Shown here: in pieces, positions 1 to 7,744 of the stretch
Layout of the letters: each line of letters opens with the position of its first letter
How positions within the stretch are numbered: the stretch's first letter is position 1
Source: EX4484-2 sp964592095
GTDB taxonomy: Archaea; Altiarchaeota; Altiarchaeia; IMC4; QMZM01
Reading direction: 5' to 3'
DNA length: 39,184 nt
Assembly (NCBI GenBank): GCA_964592095.1
Contig: CAZQER010000004.1
Span: 1-39,184 of the forward strand
Translations under genes and position numbers: made by a program
Notes under the pieces: generated by a model
Databases searched by the model: none
What the model saw: only the letters and a program-made list of their open reading frames with translations
Told to the model about the DNA's origin: nothing

Positions 1-37
1 TCTTTTCTATTCTCAATTTTCCACCATAGATATCCAT
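1..37 (-). CDS. start of an unidentified gene, cut by the window edge
   Basis: On the minus strand an ATG at 37 opens a frame without stops to the window edge, reading MDIYGGKLRIEK. It starts ten bases after the stop of the winged-helix gene and has a weak purine-rich stretch (AGGATAT) upstream, so it could be the next gene of the same transcript. Twelve codons are too few to assign a family, and it may be chance. Confidence 0.3.
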   Translation of the reverse strand, partial: MDIYGGKLRIEK

Positions 38-46
38 CTTGATATC

Positions 47-259
47 CTATCCAATGATATTTTTACTCCGAGGATAATGCAGTTTTGCCTTACCAACCTC
101 CCTTACCCTTATCTTTTTCTCTGCCTCAAGAATTGCAAGATATTTTGATGCAGTTGTTCTGCTGGTTTTAAGAGCAACAGCTATCTCCTCAATGGTTAAT
201 CCGTAATCCCTCTCCGTTAGAAGATTAATAATCTCACTCTTCGTATTATTGCCACTCAT
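47..259 (-). CDS. small winged-helix DNA-binding protein
   Basis: A 70-residue protein, essentially one winged helix-turn-helix domain. Residues 21-45 (LTIEEIAVALKTSRTTASKY then LAILE) form a typical helix-turn-helix of the ArsR/MarR-like type, followed by a Lys/Arg-rich wing (VREVGKAKLHYPR). It is probably a transcriptional regulator; the target is unknown. The open frame runs further upstream to about 520, but that part reads through an AT-rich intergenic region and into the dUTPase gene, and codes a low-complexity Phe/Asn-rich stretch, so the ATG at 259 is taken as the start. Direct repeats at 348-392 lie upstream and could be its own operator or that of a partner. Confidence 0.7.
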   Translation of the reverse strand: MSGNNTKSEIINLLTERDYGLTIEEIAVALKTSRTTASKYLAILEAEKKIRVREVGKAKLHYPRSKNIIG

Positions 260-347
260 TTTTCTTAACACTAAGCAACAATAATTAACATTATTGAATA
301 GTATAGTTATATAATTGTATGTCGATATATTAATATATATAAATAAA

Positions 348-392
348 AAAGAAAGAGTAAAAAGAAAGAGTAATGCAAATAGTAATGCAAAT
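348..392. repeat. two adjoining short tandem repeats
   Basis: A 13-base unit (AAAGAAAGAGTAA) occurs twice without a gap at 348-360 and 361-373. A 12-base unit (AGTAATGCAAAT) occurs twice without a gap at 369-380 and 381-392, overlapping the first pair. They lie between the stop of the dUTPase gene and the winged-helix gene, upstream of TATA-like sequences (about 305-345) that read toward the winged-helix gene. They may be regulator sites or simple slippage products. Confidence 0.5.
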
Positions 393-401
393 CTAACAAA
401 T

Positions 402-887
402 CTAAACCACTCTCCCACCCTGATACCTGCCATTATATGCCCTTGTTTTTCCCTCCACCCTCTCAAATACAATCTGGGCAATTCTCGCATTTCTCTGAAT
501 CCTAAATGGTGCTCTTCCAAGATTTACAAGCCCCATTATTAATGTGCCTCTATACTTAGGGTCTACCAAAGCAGTTATCAGATGAGCACCACATCTAAAA
601 ATAGTTGACCTTGGTAGAATTCTTGCTGTTAAATTTGAAGGCATATTGACTATCTCAACACTTTCTATCAAAACATATGAATATGGATTCAATGTAAATT
701 CATCAAATTTTATTTCTTCAACACTTGGCATATCTCTGAGTTCAATTCCCAAATAACCCCCTCCCCTTAATTCATAGATCTTTCCTATCCTTAAATCATA
801 ACCTGCACCCCCCAAGCATCTTTTGTCAAAATTTTCAATGAGACCCGATTTCTTTACGAGTTCAAGTATCCTTTCCCCTCCCAGCAT
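402..887 (-). CDS. dut: dUTP diphosphatase of the dCTP-deaminase/dUTPase superfamily
   Basis: 161 residues. It should hydrolyse dUTP to dUMP and pyrophosphate, keeping uracil out of DNA and supplying dUMP for dTMP synthesis. Family signatures are visible: GAGYDLRIG near residue 27, LPRSTIFRCGA near residue 90 (the phosphate-binding RS motif), VDPKYRGTL, and the C-terminal NGRYQGG that closes over the nucleotide. The conserved catalytic Glu of dCTP deaminases (in a TLEL-type strand) is not present at GTLIMGLVN, which favours dUTPase over deaminase; length (about 156-161) also fits archaeal dUTPases. The ATG at 887 follows a strong GGAGGA site and overlaps the end of the upstream VWA gene by 26 bases, so the two are probably co-transcribed. 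Confidence 0.82.
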   Translation of the reverse strand: MLGGERILELVKKSGLIENFDKRCLGGAGYDLRIGKIYELRGGGYLGIELRDMPSVEEIKFDEFTLNPYSYVLIESVEIVNMPSNLTARILPRSTIFRCGAHLITALVDPKYRGTLIMGLVNLGRAPFRIQRNARIAQIVFERVEGKTRAYNGRYQGGRVV

Positions 888-3465
888 CCTTCCTCCTTTT
901 TTTAATTTTCAATATATCGTTTATTCTTCTTATAATCGCATCAATAAAGAATATTGAGAGTGCCATTATTAATAAATATGTTGATATATCAGTCTTGTTT
1001 CTTACATCATGCAATGAAACTTTTTTTACATATTCTACAGCATCTTCTTCTAATGACCCTATTTGGGACATATTATACAATCTACCATTTGTGAGTTCAG
1101 TTATTCTTGATAAAACATCAAAATTGACACCAAGAGATGAATATTCAACGGGATAATTTACTGCAATACCATCTATATCAAAATTGTTGTTTACCTCAGC
1201 CCTTAGTGTATAAAAACCTTCTCTGTCTGGGTTTATGGATGTATAATATCTATTCAAATCGATCTGTTTTAGAGTTAATCTGTTTTCCTTATTTTTATAT
1301 GAGGCTGTAAGTGTAGGTCTACCTTCAGATTTTATTCTTATAGTAGATTCTTGCCCAAGATGAATATCCTCTGTAGTAATCTGAATCCTCTTGTTCTTTT
1401 CAAGATTTCCTATTGCCCAATTTGTAATGGCAGAAATCAGTTTTCCATTTTCTGTCGTATAGATATTTAATGCCCATTCCCTCCCATTATCCGTGGTTAA
1501 TGAGGCGACCCTGCCAAGCCCAAATCTCCATACAGTAAGTATAGCGTCATTATCTTGCGTTACCAGAAGCGTCTGTGCTATTGATTTAGGCGTTACCCCA
1601 TTGTATTTTTTGATGGATGTAACAAAATCCTGAATATCCTTTGTGATGAAGTGATATCTATCGTAGACACCAATATGGTAGAAATCCCTTTCCCTTTTCC
1701 CCCCCTCTTTTTTAAATACCGCCTTTAATCTATCATTCTCTTCCATCCAGAAATACAGACCGTTACCTACCTTCGCCATATCCTGCATCAAAGGCATTCC
1801 TGTTCTTGCCTGTGCCCTGTCCCCAATGCTTATTGTGTATAGTCTTATACCATTATCTGCCATCCTCTTTATCTGGTTGAGCAACAATTCCCTGCTCTCC
1901 TCTTTACTACTAGGACAACCGTCTGAAATGAATATCACATACTTTTCTAAATCATAATCCTTTAATATATCCTCACTTTTTGTAAGAACAGGATAAAAAC
2001 TTGTACCCCCTTCAGTAGGTTTTAGTTTTGATATATAGTCCTCTATCAGTGCCATGTTATCAGATATCTTTATCAGACCACTTCTTGGCCAAACCCATAC
2101 TGGAATATTAAAGGCTAAAACAGCAACAGAATCATTTGCGTTTAATTGTCTCAAGAGATTTATTGCAATTGCCTTTCCTTCATCTAAGTAGGATTTGTAA
2201 CCTCTTTCACCGCTGAAACCAAGACTTGCCGATACATCCATACAAAAAACAACAGCAATTGGCTGTCTTTTTTCTTCGGGCTTCTCTGTAGATATTACAG
2301 GCAAAAGCGTCTCAAAATAACTGTTATTATAATTCCCATTTTCATACGATTTATCTCCTCCAACCACAACCAGACCGTTTCCATCTATAACATAATTGTG
2401 TAGTATATCAACTATATCAATTAATCTATTGTATGGTATATTGTCTATAAAGATTGCATCATAATTCCCATAATTATCCTTATAATGATGTTTTAGGATA
2501 TCTGTTTTATTGGTGAGGATTACATCATAATTTTTATTTAAAACCGATAGCAATGGTGAACTTATATCATCACTAAGAAGTAAAATTCTTGGTCTTTCTG
2601 CAACCTCAACTATCTTATTAAATCTATTGTTGTTTTCAAAGAAATCCCCTCTGGATGTTTTGATTATTGCCTCTATCCTCTGTAAACCACTCTTATGAAA
2701 ATTCAGTGTTGTAGTGATATATTTTACCGATTCATTCTGATAGATTGATACCTTTTTTACAAATTTATTATTCACTCTGAGTATCAAATCATAGTTAACA
2801 GGTAAATTACCATTCTTTCCTATCTCCACCCTCAGAACATAATCTGCATTTACAGGTACCTTCCTGTAACCAATAATGTTTGATATGTACACATCACTCT
2901 TCATTGAGCTAGAATCGGGAATTAATGAATAGACAGTAATATTTTCAGAACCCAAAATCTTTGCCACATCTATAGCATTCATTCCATAATTGTCATTACC
3001 ATCCGTTATCAGGATTATAAGATAGTTTCTATTATCCTTCTTTATATATTGATACAGTGCACCCCCAATATCTGTCCCGTTGCCTTCTGAAAAATACTTA
3101 AATGATACCATGTCATCAAAGCCAATTTCACTCTTAATTATGTTTTTTAAATCATAATACAATTTACTTGATATGTTTTGATTTCCAAATATTTCCATGC
3201 TTTTGGAATTGTCAGCAAGAATTATTATAGATGTTACATTATCATACTCTTTACTCAAACGGACAAGATATGGTGATGCAATAGCAATAATCAATAAAGA
3301 GATAATCAGCAATCTTGTTATAAGAAATATAACCTTTTTTTTGTTGACACCATCCTTTAGGATATAAAATGTGAGAAATATAATTGTGGGAATAATAAAT
3401 GCTAAAATCCATGTGTGTTCAATTCCAAGAATCTGATAATTTTCATACGATAATGGAATTTCCAT
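862..3465 (-). CDS. membrane-anchored protein with two VWA domains flanking a glutamine-amidotransferase-like domain
   Basis: 867 residues. Two membrane helices near the N-terminus (about 18-38 and 47-68) are followed by a first VWA domain with MIDAS residues D85-x-S87-x-S89, Thr131 and D155 (ITDGND). A beta-rich segment comes next, then an alpha/beta domain at about 290-395 resembling a class-I glutamine amidotransferase fold without a recognisable catalytic Cys (RILLLSDD... DGNGLVVVGGDKSYENG). A second VWA domain begins at 403, with D410-x-S412-x-S414, GGTS near 488 and ISDG near 515. One membrane helix lies near 830-850 before a basic tail. The architecture matches large VWA membrane proteins of unknown function known in bacteria and archaea; metal-dependent binding of partner proteins outside the cell is inferred. 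TATA-like sequence lies just upstream and the transcript may be almost leaderless. It diverges from alba. Confidence 0.8.
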   Translation of the reverse strand: MEIPLSYENYQILGIEHTWILAFIIPTIIFLTFYILKDGVNKKKVIFLITRLLIISLLIIAIASPYLVRLSKEYDNVTSIIILADNSKSMEIFGNQNISSKLYYDLKNIIKSEIGFDDMVSFKYFSEGNGTDIGGALYQYIKKDNRNYLIILITDGNDNYGMNAIDVAKILGSENITVYSLIPDSSSMKSDVYISNIIGYRKVPVNADYVLRVEIGKNGNLPVNYDLILRVNNKFVKKVSIYQNESVKYITTTLNFHKSGLQRIEAIIKTSRGDFFENNNRFNKIVEVAERPRILLLSDDISSPLLSVLNKNYDVILTNKTDILKHHYKDNYGNYDAIFIDNIPYNRLIDIVDILHNYVIDGNGLVVVGGDKSYENGNYNNSYFETLLPVISTEKPEEKRQPIAVVFCMDVSASLGFSGERGYKSYLDEGKAIAINLLRQLNANDSVAVLAFNIPVWVWPRSGLIKISDNMALIEDYISKLKPTEGGTSFYPVLTKSEDILKDYDLEKYVIFISDGCPSSKEESRELLLNQIKRMADNGIRLYTISIGDRAQARTGMPLMQDMAKVGNGLYFWMEENDRLKAVFKKEGGKRERDFYHIGVYDRYHFITKDIQDFVTSIKKYNGVTPKSIAQTLLVTQDNDAILTVWRFGLGRVASLTTDNGREWALNIYTTENGKLISAITNWAIGNLEKNKRIQITTEDIHLGQESTIRIKSEGRPTLTASYKNKENRLTLKQIDLNRYYTSINPDREGFYTLRAEVNNNFDIDGIAVNYPVEYSSLGVNFDVLSRITELTNGRLYNMSQIGSLEEDAVEYVKKVSLHDVRNKTDISTYLLIMALSIFFIDAIIRRINDILKIKKRRKDAGRGKDT

Positions 3466-3516
3466 TCTATATCTATATCTTTAAATTTTATTAATTTTAT
3501 CAGATAAATACAACCA

Positions 3517-3528
3517 CTTTTAAATATC
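3517..3528 (+). promoter_or_regulatory. TATA box of alba
   Basis: CTTTTAAATATC is a good archaeal TATA element about 70 bases before the alba start, predicting transcription from about 3548 and a short leader. The same 126-base interval carries the promoter of the divergent VWA gene. Confidence 0.5.
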
Positions 3529-3580
3529 AATTACCATATATTATCACAACAGACTATTTCCAGAAAACAGTGAAAAGAGA

Positions 3581-3588
3581 GAGGTGAT
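3581..3588 (+). promoter_or_regulatory. strong ribosome binding site of alba
   Basis: GAGGTGAT is nearly complementary to the 3' end of archaeal 16S rRNA and lies a few bases before the ATG at 3592, which fixes the start of alba. Its strength suits an abundant chromatin protein. Confidence 0.75.
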
Positions 3589-3591
3589 AAC

Positions 3592-3894
3592 ATGGATGAA
3601 GAAAAAACTTCGAAAGGCAACAAGAAGGATGACAACACGGTATTTATAGGACGAAAGGACCTGATGAGCTATGTTCTAGCCGTAGTTACCCAATTCAACG
3701 AAGGTGTTGATGAAGTGGTAATAAAGGCTAGGGGAAGGGCTATCTCAAGGGCAGTTGATGCAGCCGAGATAGCAAGACAGAGATTTCTACCCGATGTGAT
3801 AACAAAGGATGTGAAACTTGGAACAGAGCAGATAGAGGGCGAAAAAGGTCCAGTTAGAGTCTCCAGTATGGAGATTACATTAGCGAAAAAATAA
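3592..3894 (+). CDS. albA: chromatin protein Alba
   Basis: 100 residues. Alba dimers coat DNA and RNA and compact the archaeal chromosome. The family core is clear: VFIGRKDLMSYVLAVVTQF at about 17-35 (equivalent to the IGKKPVMNYVLA motif with its nucleic-acid-binding Lys/Arg), then EVVIKARGRAISRAVDAAEI and the C-terminal strand VSSMEITLAKK. The first 14 residues are a charged, probably disordered extension (MDEEKTSKGNKKDD). The start is set by a strong ribosome binding site. It is monocistronic: the next plus-strand gene is far away and a pyrimidine-rich, T-ending tract follows. Confidence 0.95.
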   Translation: MDEEKTSKGNKKDDNTVFIGRKDLMSYVLAVVTQFNEGVDEVVIKARGRAISRAVDAAEIARQRFLPDVITKDVKLGTEQIEGEKGPVRVSSMEITLAKK

Positions 3895-3935
3895 GAACGG
3901 AATATAGAAACTGAAATATCCTGACATAATCCTAA

Positions 3936-3961
3936 ACTTCCTTCTCCTTCTTCTTTTTATT
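3936..3961 (+). terminator. probable alba terminator
   Basis: A pyrimidine tract with several T runs, including CTTCTTCTTTTTATTG, begins about 40 bases after the alba stop codon. Archaeal termination commonly occurs at such T-rich stretches without a stem. No hairpin is visible here. Confidence 0.4.
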
Positions 3962-4073
3962 GTTAATTACTATCAATATACTTGTTTTGAATATTATTTC
4001 TAATTTTTCATTCAAAGATAAACATTTTTCATATTTAAAGATTGAATTTCATTATATGCAATGCCGTATGGTA

Positions 4074-4149
4074 AAGGGTGGTTGGCTAAAGTGATTCAAA
4101 CAAATTTTATCAAATCCATAAACCCTCTACTAAACCCGCCACCACCCTT
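4074..4149 (+). ncRNA. candidate structured RNA closed by a 12-pair stem
   Basis: In an intergenic region, AAGGGTGGT-T-GGC (4074-4086) pairs with GCC-ACCACCCTT (4138-4149), giving twelve pairs with a single bulged T at 4083. The enclosed loop of about 51 bases (4087-4137) has only weak internal pairing. The stem is far more GC-rich than its surroundings and is followed at once by CTTTTT-type T-rich sequence (4147-4155), like a transcription stop. A TATA-like element ATATTTAAAG (4031-4040) would start a transcript near 4064. It matches no RNA family I recognise; it is not a tRNA and lacks clear C/D boxes. It could also be a mobile-element end or an attenuator for the damaged gene downstream. 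Confidence 0.4.
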
Positions 4150-4214
4150 CTTTTTAAAATAAAAAATAGAAGGTAAGTATATGTCAAAAAATATATGGTA
4201 TTCTAAATATATCT

Positions 4215-4446
4215 GTGATATGTCTCGCACTTACTATAATCCTTGCACATTCTTCTCTAAGTGTGGATTTTTCAATTGTGGAAAATAGCGCTCCAATATA
4301 TAGGTCCGTTATTCTCGATGGAACAAACCACAACAACTACTTTAACAACTACAACAACTAAACAACGGAAAAATTGTAATATTGGTGTTGTTGGCAGAAT
4401 CGTTGGTTTTTCCGCAGGAGTGTCACATTATTTGGAGTTCTTTTGA
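4215..4446 (+). pseudogene. possible broken gene for a small secreted Thr-rich protein
   Basis: The interval between alba and the transferase gene (3895-4481) has no convincing intact gene. One frame (GTG at 4215 to a stop at 4359-4361, 48 codons) begins with a signal-peptide-like stretch, ICLALTIILAHSSLS, and continues as DFSIVENSAPIYRSVILDG. A second frame shifted by one base carries MEQTTTTTLTTTTTKQRK from 4318 and stops at 4446. Together they look like one protein with a secretion signal and a Thr-rich linker, of the same style as the stalk of the surface protein at 8624-10222, interrupted by a frameshift. No good ribosome binding site is visible. The Thr run is low-complexity, so either frame could be chance. 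Confidence 0.3.
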
Positions 4447-4481
4447 TAATATCTAATATCTCTTCTTTTTTGATACCGTCA

Positions 4482-5459
4482 TTATGGAAAAGGAGGATGA
4501 TAAGGGATAAAAATAATACCTAAAAGTCCAAAGAATGTTGTCAGCATATACAAAATCCACATTGACTGATGTTCTGTTAGTCTAAAGTAATACGGAAAAA
4601 GCCATTTTAATGTCCATGGATTTGGAACTATCAGGGTTCCATCGTCTCTTAATCCTCCAAACTTTACATCACCAAGCCCTTTTATTTTCCATACGATATA
4701 CATTAAAAAGTTTATTATATGTGGAATTAGAATTACAATACCGAATATCTCCATCTTATTTACAATCAATAATGAACCTATGGCTGCACCTATCATTATA
4801 CTACCTATGTTCCCCCAAAATATCTTTGCAGGATATGTATTATAATAGAGAAAGGCAAGTAATGAACCAAATACTGGTAGAAGCAAATATATGTTTCCCA
4901 ATCCTTTTTCAAAATATACCCTTATCATTATAAATGATACAAGGATATAAGATAATCCACAGGAGAGACCATTATATCCGGAGTGCATATTAATGAGATT
5001 TGCCACAACCATTATATACATAGGTGCAATTATAAATGTATAGATAAACCCAAGATTAATCTTAATAAAATAAAAATCAATTGTTGTATCAGATATTAAC
5101 ACCACAATTAGCATTGCAAGAAAGAATGGTGCTATAATCTTCCATTTATGTTCTATGTGAAATAAATCGTCTGCAAGACCAAAAATACCAAATACTATAA
5201 CGATGAAATAAAAAATCAGGAGATAATTAATTCTGTCAATACCTAATTCATTAACCCCTATCAGAGCAACTATAAGTGATGTGAGAATAGATGCCAATAT
5301 AACCAAACCGCCGATTGCAGGAATGCTTGGTTTATCTCTTTTATACATGTCCTTAACTACATAACCTCTTTCAGATGCCTTCTTCATATATTTTGGGGTA
5401 AATATGGCTGTGAAAAGGAAACTTGATATAAAAATTAAGGATAATACTATTTCAATCAT
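4482..5459 (-). CDS. MraY/AglH-type polyprenyl-phosphate sugar-1-phosphate transferase
   Basis: 325 residues, almost entirely membrane helices (about ten). The family transfers a HexNAc-1-phosphate from a UDP-sugar to dolichyl phosphate, the first membrane step of N-glycan assembly in archaea. Family motifs are in order: KPSIPAIGGL near residue 43, the metal-binding FGLADD near 94, NLINMHSGYNGLSCG near 154, FWGNIGSIMIGA near 214, and HIINF followed by the cytoplasmic loop WKIKGLGDVKFGGLRDDGT near 250-276. It lies directly downstream of the DUF1616-like gene with an AAGGATC site before the ATG at 5459. The neighbouring dehydrogenase and archaeosortase support a cell-envelope role. The exact sugar cannot be read from the sequence. 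Confidence 0.88.
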   Translation of the reverse strand: MIEIVLSLIFISSFLFTAIFTPKYMKKASERGYVVKDMYKRDKPSIPAIGGLVILASILTSLIVALIGVNELGIDRINYLLIFYFIVIVFGIFGLADDLFHIEHKWKIIAPFFLAMLIVVLISDTTIDFYFIKINLGFIYTFIIAPMYIMVVANLINMHSGYNGLSCGLSYILVSFIMIRVYFEKGLGNIYLLLPVFGSLLAFLYYNTYPAKIFWGNIGSIMIGAAIGSLLIVNKMEIFGIVILIPHIINFLMYIVWKIKGLGDVKFGGLRDDGTLIVPNPWTLKWLFPYYFRLTEHQSMWILYMLTTFFGLLGIIFIPYHPPFP

Positions 5460-5469
5460 TTTTTGATCC

Positions 5470-5760
5470 TTAAAATAGGTTTATTTTACCAATTTGGATA
5501 AGCCATATGAGAATGAACAATAAAGTTAAAGATATGAGTGCGATATTCATATTCATTCCTGTGAAATCAATACCCAATCCAAAATCAAGAAATATTGCTG
5601 TTAGGAGTAGAATTGCAATACTCAGAACTGAACCCAATGCAATTCTCTCTACAACATTTAATCTCATATGTGTCGGAAAAAGAATCAATGTTAATGCAAA
5701 TCCAGGAATGAATAATGTTAGTGCAATGCCAAAAATCATCTTTATGAGTGAAGAAATCAT
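5470..5760 (-). CDS. DUF1616-type membrane protein, N-terminal half only
   Basis: 96 residues with three predicted membrane helices. FIPGFALTLILFPTHMRL then VVERIALGSVLSIAILLL matches the start of the archaeal DUF1616 family (LFLPGYALTAALFP... ERIALSxGLSIAV). Full-length members run about 300 residues with an extracytoplasmic C-terminal beta domain; here the frame stops after the membrane part. A protein matching the missing half lies at 8211-8621. It is followed ten bases later by the transferase gene. Function unknown; the family is common near archaeal envelope and glycosylation genes. Confidence 0.65.
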   Translation of the reverse strand: MISSLIKMIFGIALTLFIPGFALTLILFPTHMRLNVVERIALGSVLSIAILLLTAIFLDFGLGIDFTGMNMNIALISLTLLFILIWLIQIGKINLF

Positions 5761-5779
5761 ATTAAGAATATAGGATAAT

Positions 5780-5793
5780 GTTTTTATATATCC
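5780..5793 (-). promoter_or_regulatory. probable TATA box of the DUF1616-like/transferase transcript
   Basis: Read on the minus strand, GGATATATAAAAAC is a good TATA element centred about 27 bases before the ATG at 5760. That spacing predicts a leaderless transcript starting at or next to the start codon, consistent with the absence of a ribosome binding site there. It overlaps the end of the upstream dehydrogenase gene. Confidence 0.4.
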
Positions 5794-6734
5794 TTTTTCT
5801 TTTGTGGTATTGTAACAACCTTGTATGATTTATAGGATTCTACTGCCGATAGAGCCACCTCAAGTGCATGCCTTCCTTCCCTTCCACCAACAATTGGTTG
5901 TTTATCTCTTCTGATACAGTCTATGAAATGCCTTAATTCATTAATCAATGGCTCCTTCCTCTCAACTTTGATCAACTCAAAACCCTTCTCTGTAAAGAAT
6001 TTTACCTTTTGTTTTATATAATCAACATATGCGATTCCCTCAGTTCCAGTGACGGTCAACCTTCTTACCTTATGTGGCGTTAACCAGTTTGTTTCTATAG
6101 CCCCTGAGTTTCCATTACTAAAACCAAGGAGAATTGACGCGTAATCTTCAAAGGTATGGAATATGGAACCGGCATATGCGTGAACACTTAGTATATGTTC
6201 GGAGTATATGTAACACATTATATCTATATCATGAACCCCCAGATCAATTATTATGCCAACATCCCTTATTCTTGGGTTATATGGACCTACTCTTCTGGCA
6301 GATATTGAGACTATCTTACCTAATTTATGCTGATTTTTTTTGAATGTAAGTATTGCTGGATTAAATCGTTCTATATGGCCTACCATAAGTTTTACATCAT
6401 TTTTTATTGCCGTATTTATTATTTCATCTGCCGCGTTAAGCGAATCTGCTATTGGTTTCTCTATTAGTACATTTACTCCATTATTCATCGCATGAATTGC
6501 AATCTCTTTATGCAACTTTGTAGGGACTGCAATACTTACAGCATCTATATCCTCTGAGAGAAATTTTTTATAGTCAGTAAATGCCTCTGTATTATATTTT
6601 TTTGCTATCTCTTTAGAAACATTCTTATCTATATCTGTTACACCTATCAATTCTACATTACCCATCTCTGAATAGACTCTAGCATGGTGCCTTCCCATTT
6701 CACCCACACCAATAACTCCAACCTTTAAAGTCAT
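5784..6734 (-). CDS. Gfo/Idh/MocA-family NAD(P)-dependent sugar dehydrogenase
   Basis: 316 residues. An N-terminal Rossmann fold carries VGVIGVGEMGRHHARVYSEM (residues 4-23; GxGxxG type), VTDID ending strand 2, VSIAVPTKLHKEIA and the signature LIEKPIADS with the catalytic Lys near residue 93. The C-terminal domain has GVHDIDIMCY, with the Asp/His pair typical of the family. Archaeal relatives include UDP-GlcNAc 3-dehydrogenases that supply modified sugars for surface glycans; the envelope context suggests a nucleotide-sugar substrate, but that is inference. The ATG at 6734 is preferred over a TTG at 6758 because the fold begins right after it and GGGGTTG precedes it. It diverges from the archaeosortase gene. 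Confidence 0.85.
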   Translation of the reverse strand: MTLKVGVIGVGEMGRHHARVYSEMGNVELIGVTDIDKNVSKEIAKKYNTEAFTDYKKFLSEDIDAVSIAVPTKLHKEIAIHAMNNGVNVLIEKPIADSLNAADEIINTAIKNDVKLMVGHIERFNPAILTFKKNQHKLGKIVSISARRVGPYNPRIRDVGIIIDLGVHDIDIMCYIYSEHILSVHAYAGSIFHTFEDYASILLGFSNGNSGAIETNWLTPHKVRRLTVTGTEGIAYVDYIKQKVKFFTEKGFELIKVERKEPLINELRHFIDCIRRDKQPIVGGREGRHALEVALSAVESYKSYKVVTIPQKKKDI

Positions 6735-6871
6735 ATCAACAACCCCTAAAATTATCAAAAATTAAAAAAGTATAACCTGATTTAGCAACTTTAGTATTTT
6801 GGTGATAATTATATTTACAATATTATAAATTATAGACATATGATTTAAAATTATAAAAATTTTAAACAAAG

Positions 6872-7744
6872 ATGTACAAAACAGTAAGGTATTGGTTTGT
6901 AGCAGTGATAATGCTACTCTCCGTAGCATTTTTATATCTGTATCTTACTTCAAATATATCCCTTATCTCACATTTTACGATATTTATTTGGATTATCTCA
7001 GGTATAGGTGCTCTTTATGCAGCAAAGAATGGAATAAATAGGGGTTTAAATAGAAATGAAAGATATATTCTAATATTGACGGGAGTTGGAGCATGTATCT
7101 TCAGCTTTATTTGTGTTGATACGGGATTTTGCAACAGACCATACTCAATCGGTGAGTTCTCAATCCTCCTCTCTGGTTTAAGTATAATCCTTTTTACCTC
7201 TATGAATCTCAGACCAGTTATTCTTCCCGCGGCGTTCCCGCTTATAACCATACTTCTGTATCAGGTCTTTGATATATTTCAGGAAAATATTGATAAACTA
7301 TCACAACCATTTGTAAAACCAACAACAGAGATTGTGGCATTTATACTGGAGATTACTGGGATTGGTGTTAAGATAAATGAAAATGTTATATCGTTCCATA
7401 CAGTTCATGGAGTATTGATGCCTATAAGGATTGTTTCTGATTGCACGGGTATATGGTCACTCAGTGCTTTTACAGCATCTCTTGTTCTTGTTGCATTTAT
7501 ATTCCCAAATGTTTTCTCAAGGAATGCCATTCCATTTATCATAGCAGGTTATATAGGCACATATATAGCAAATATCTTAAGGGTTGTTTTAATATGCATA
7601 AGTGCATTCTACTTTGATTATTCCGGTACAACAAGGATGGTTCACATTCATGCAGGGTGGATAGCATTCTCAACATGGATGATTCTCTTCTGGTATGTCT
7701 TTTTTTCTAAGTACCTTTTGAAAAATCAGATGAAAAGAATTTGA
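6872..7744 (+). CDS. archaeosortase/exosortase-family membrane transpeptidase
   Basis: 290 residues with about eight membrane helices. The family removes a C-terminal sorting signal from secreted proteins and is thought to attach them to a lipid anchor. The three catalytic residues are present in their usual contexts: Cys191 in SDCTGIWSLSAF, Arg237 in YIANILRVVLI and His260 in MVHIHAGWIAF. The spacing and the final helix (WMILFWYVFF) are typical. The particular subfamily, and so the sorting motif it reads, cannot be identified by eye. AT-rich TATA-like sequence just upstream suggests a very short or no leader. Its 3' end overlaps the convergent DUF457 gene by 38 bases. Confidence 0.87.
   Translation: MYKTVRYWFVAVIMLLSVAFLYLYLTSNISLISHFTIFIWIISGIGALYAAKNGINRGLNRNERYILILTGVGACIFSFICVDTGFCNRPYSIGEFSILLSGLSIILFTSMNLRPVILPAAFPLITILLYQVFDIFQENIDKLSQPFVKPTTEIVAFILEITGIGVKINENVISFHTVHGVLMPIRIVSDCTGIWSLSAFTASLVLVAFIFPNVFSRNAIPFIIAGYIGTYIANILRVVLICISAFYFDYSGTTRMVHIHAGWIAFSTWMILFWYVFFSKYLLKNQMKRI

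Noticed and set aside
260..520. An N-terminal extension of the winged-helix protein reaching back into the dUTPase gene
   Set aside because: The extension is low-complexity, crosses the tandem repeats and intergenic AT-rich DNA, and antiparallels no known domain; the internal ATG at 259 starts the fold cleanly.
402..887. dCTP deaminase
   Set aside because: The overall fold and motifs fit, but the catalytic Glu expected of deaminases is absent and the short length fits a dUTPase.
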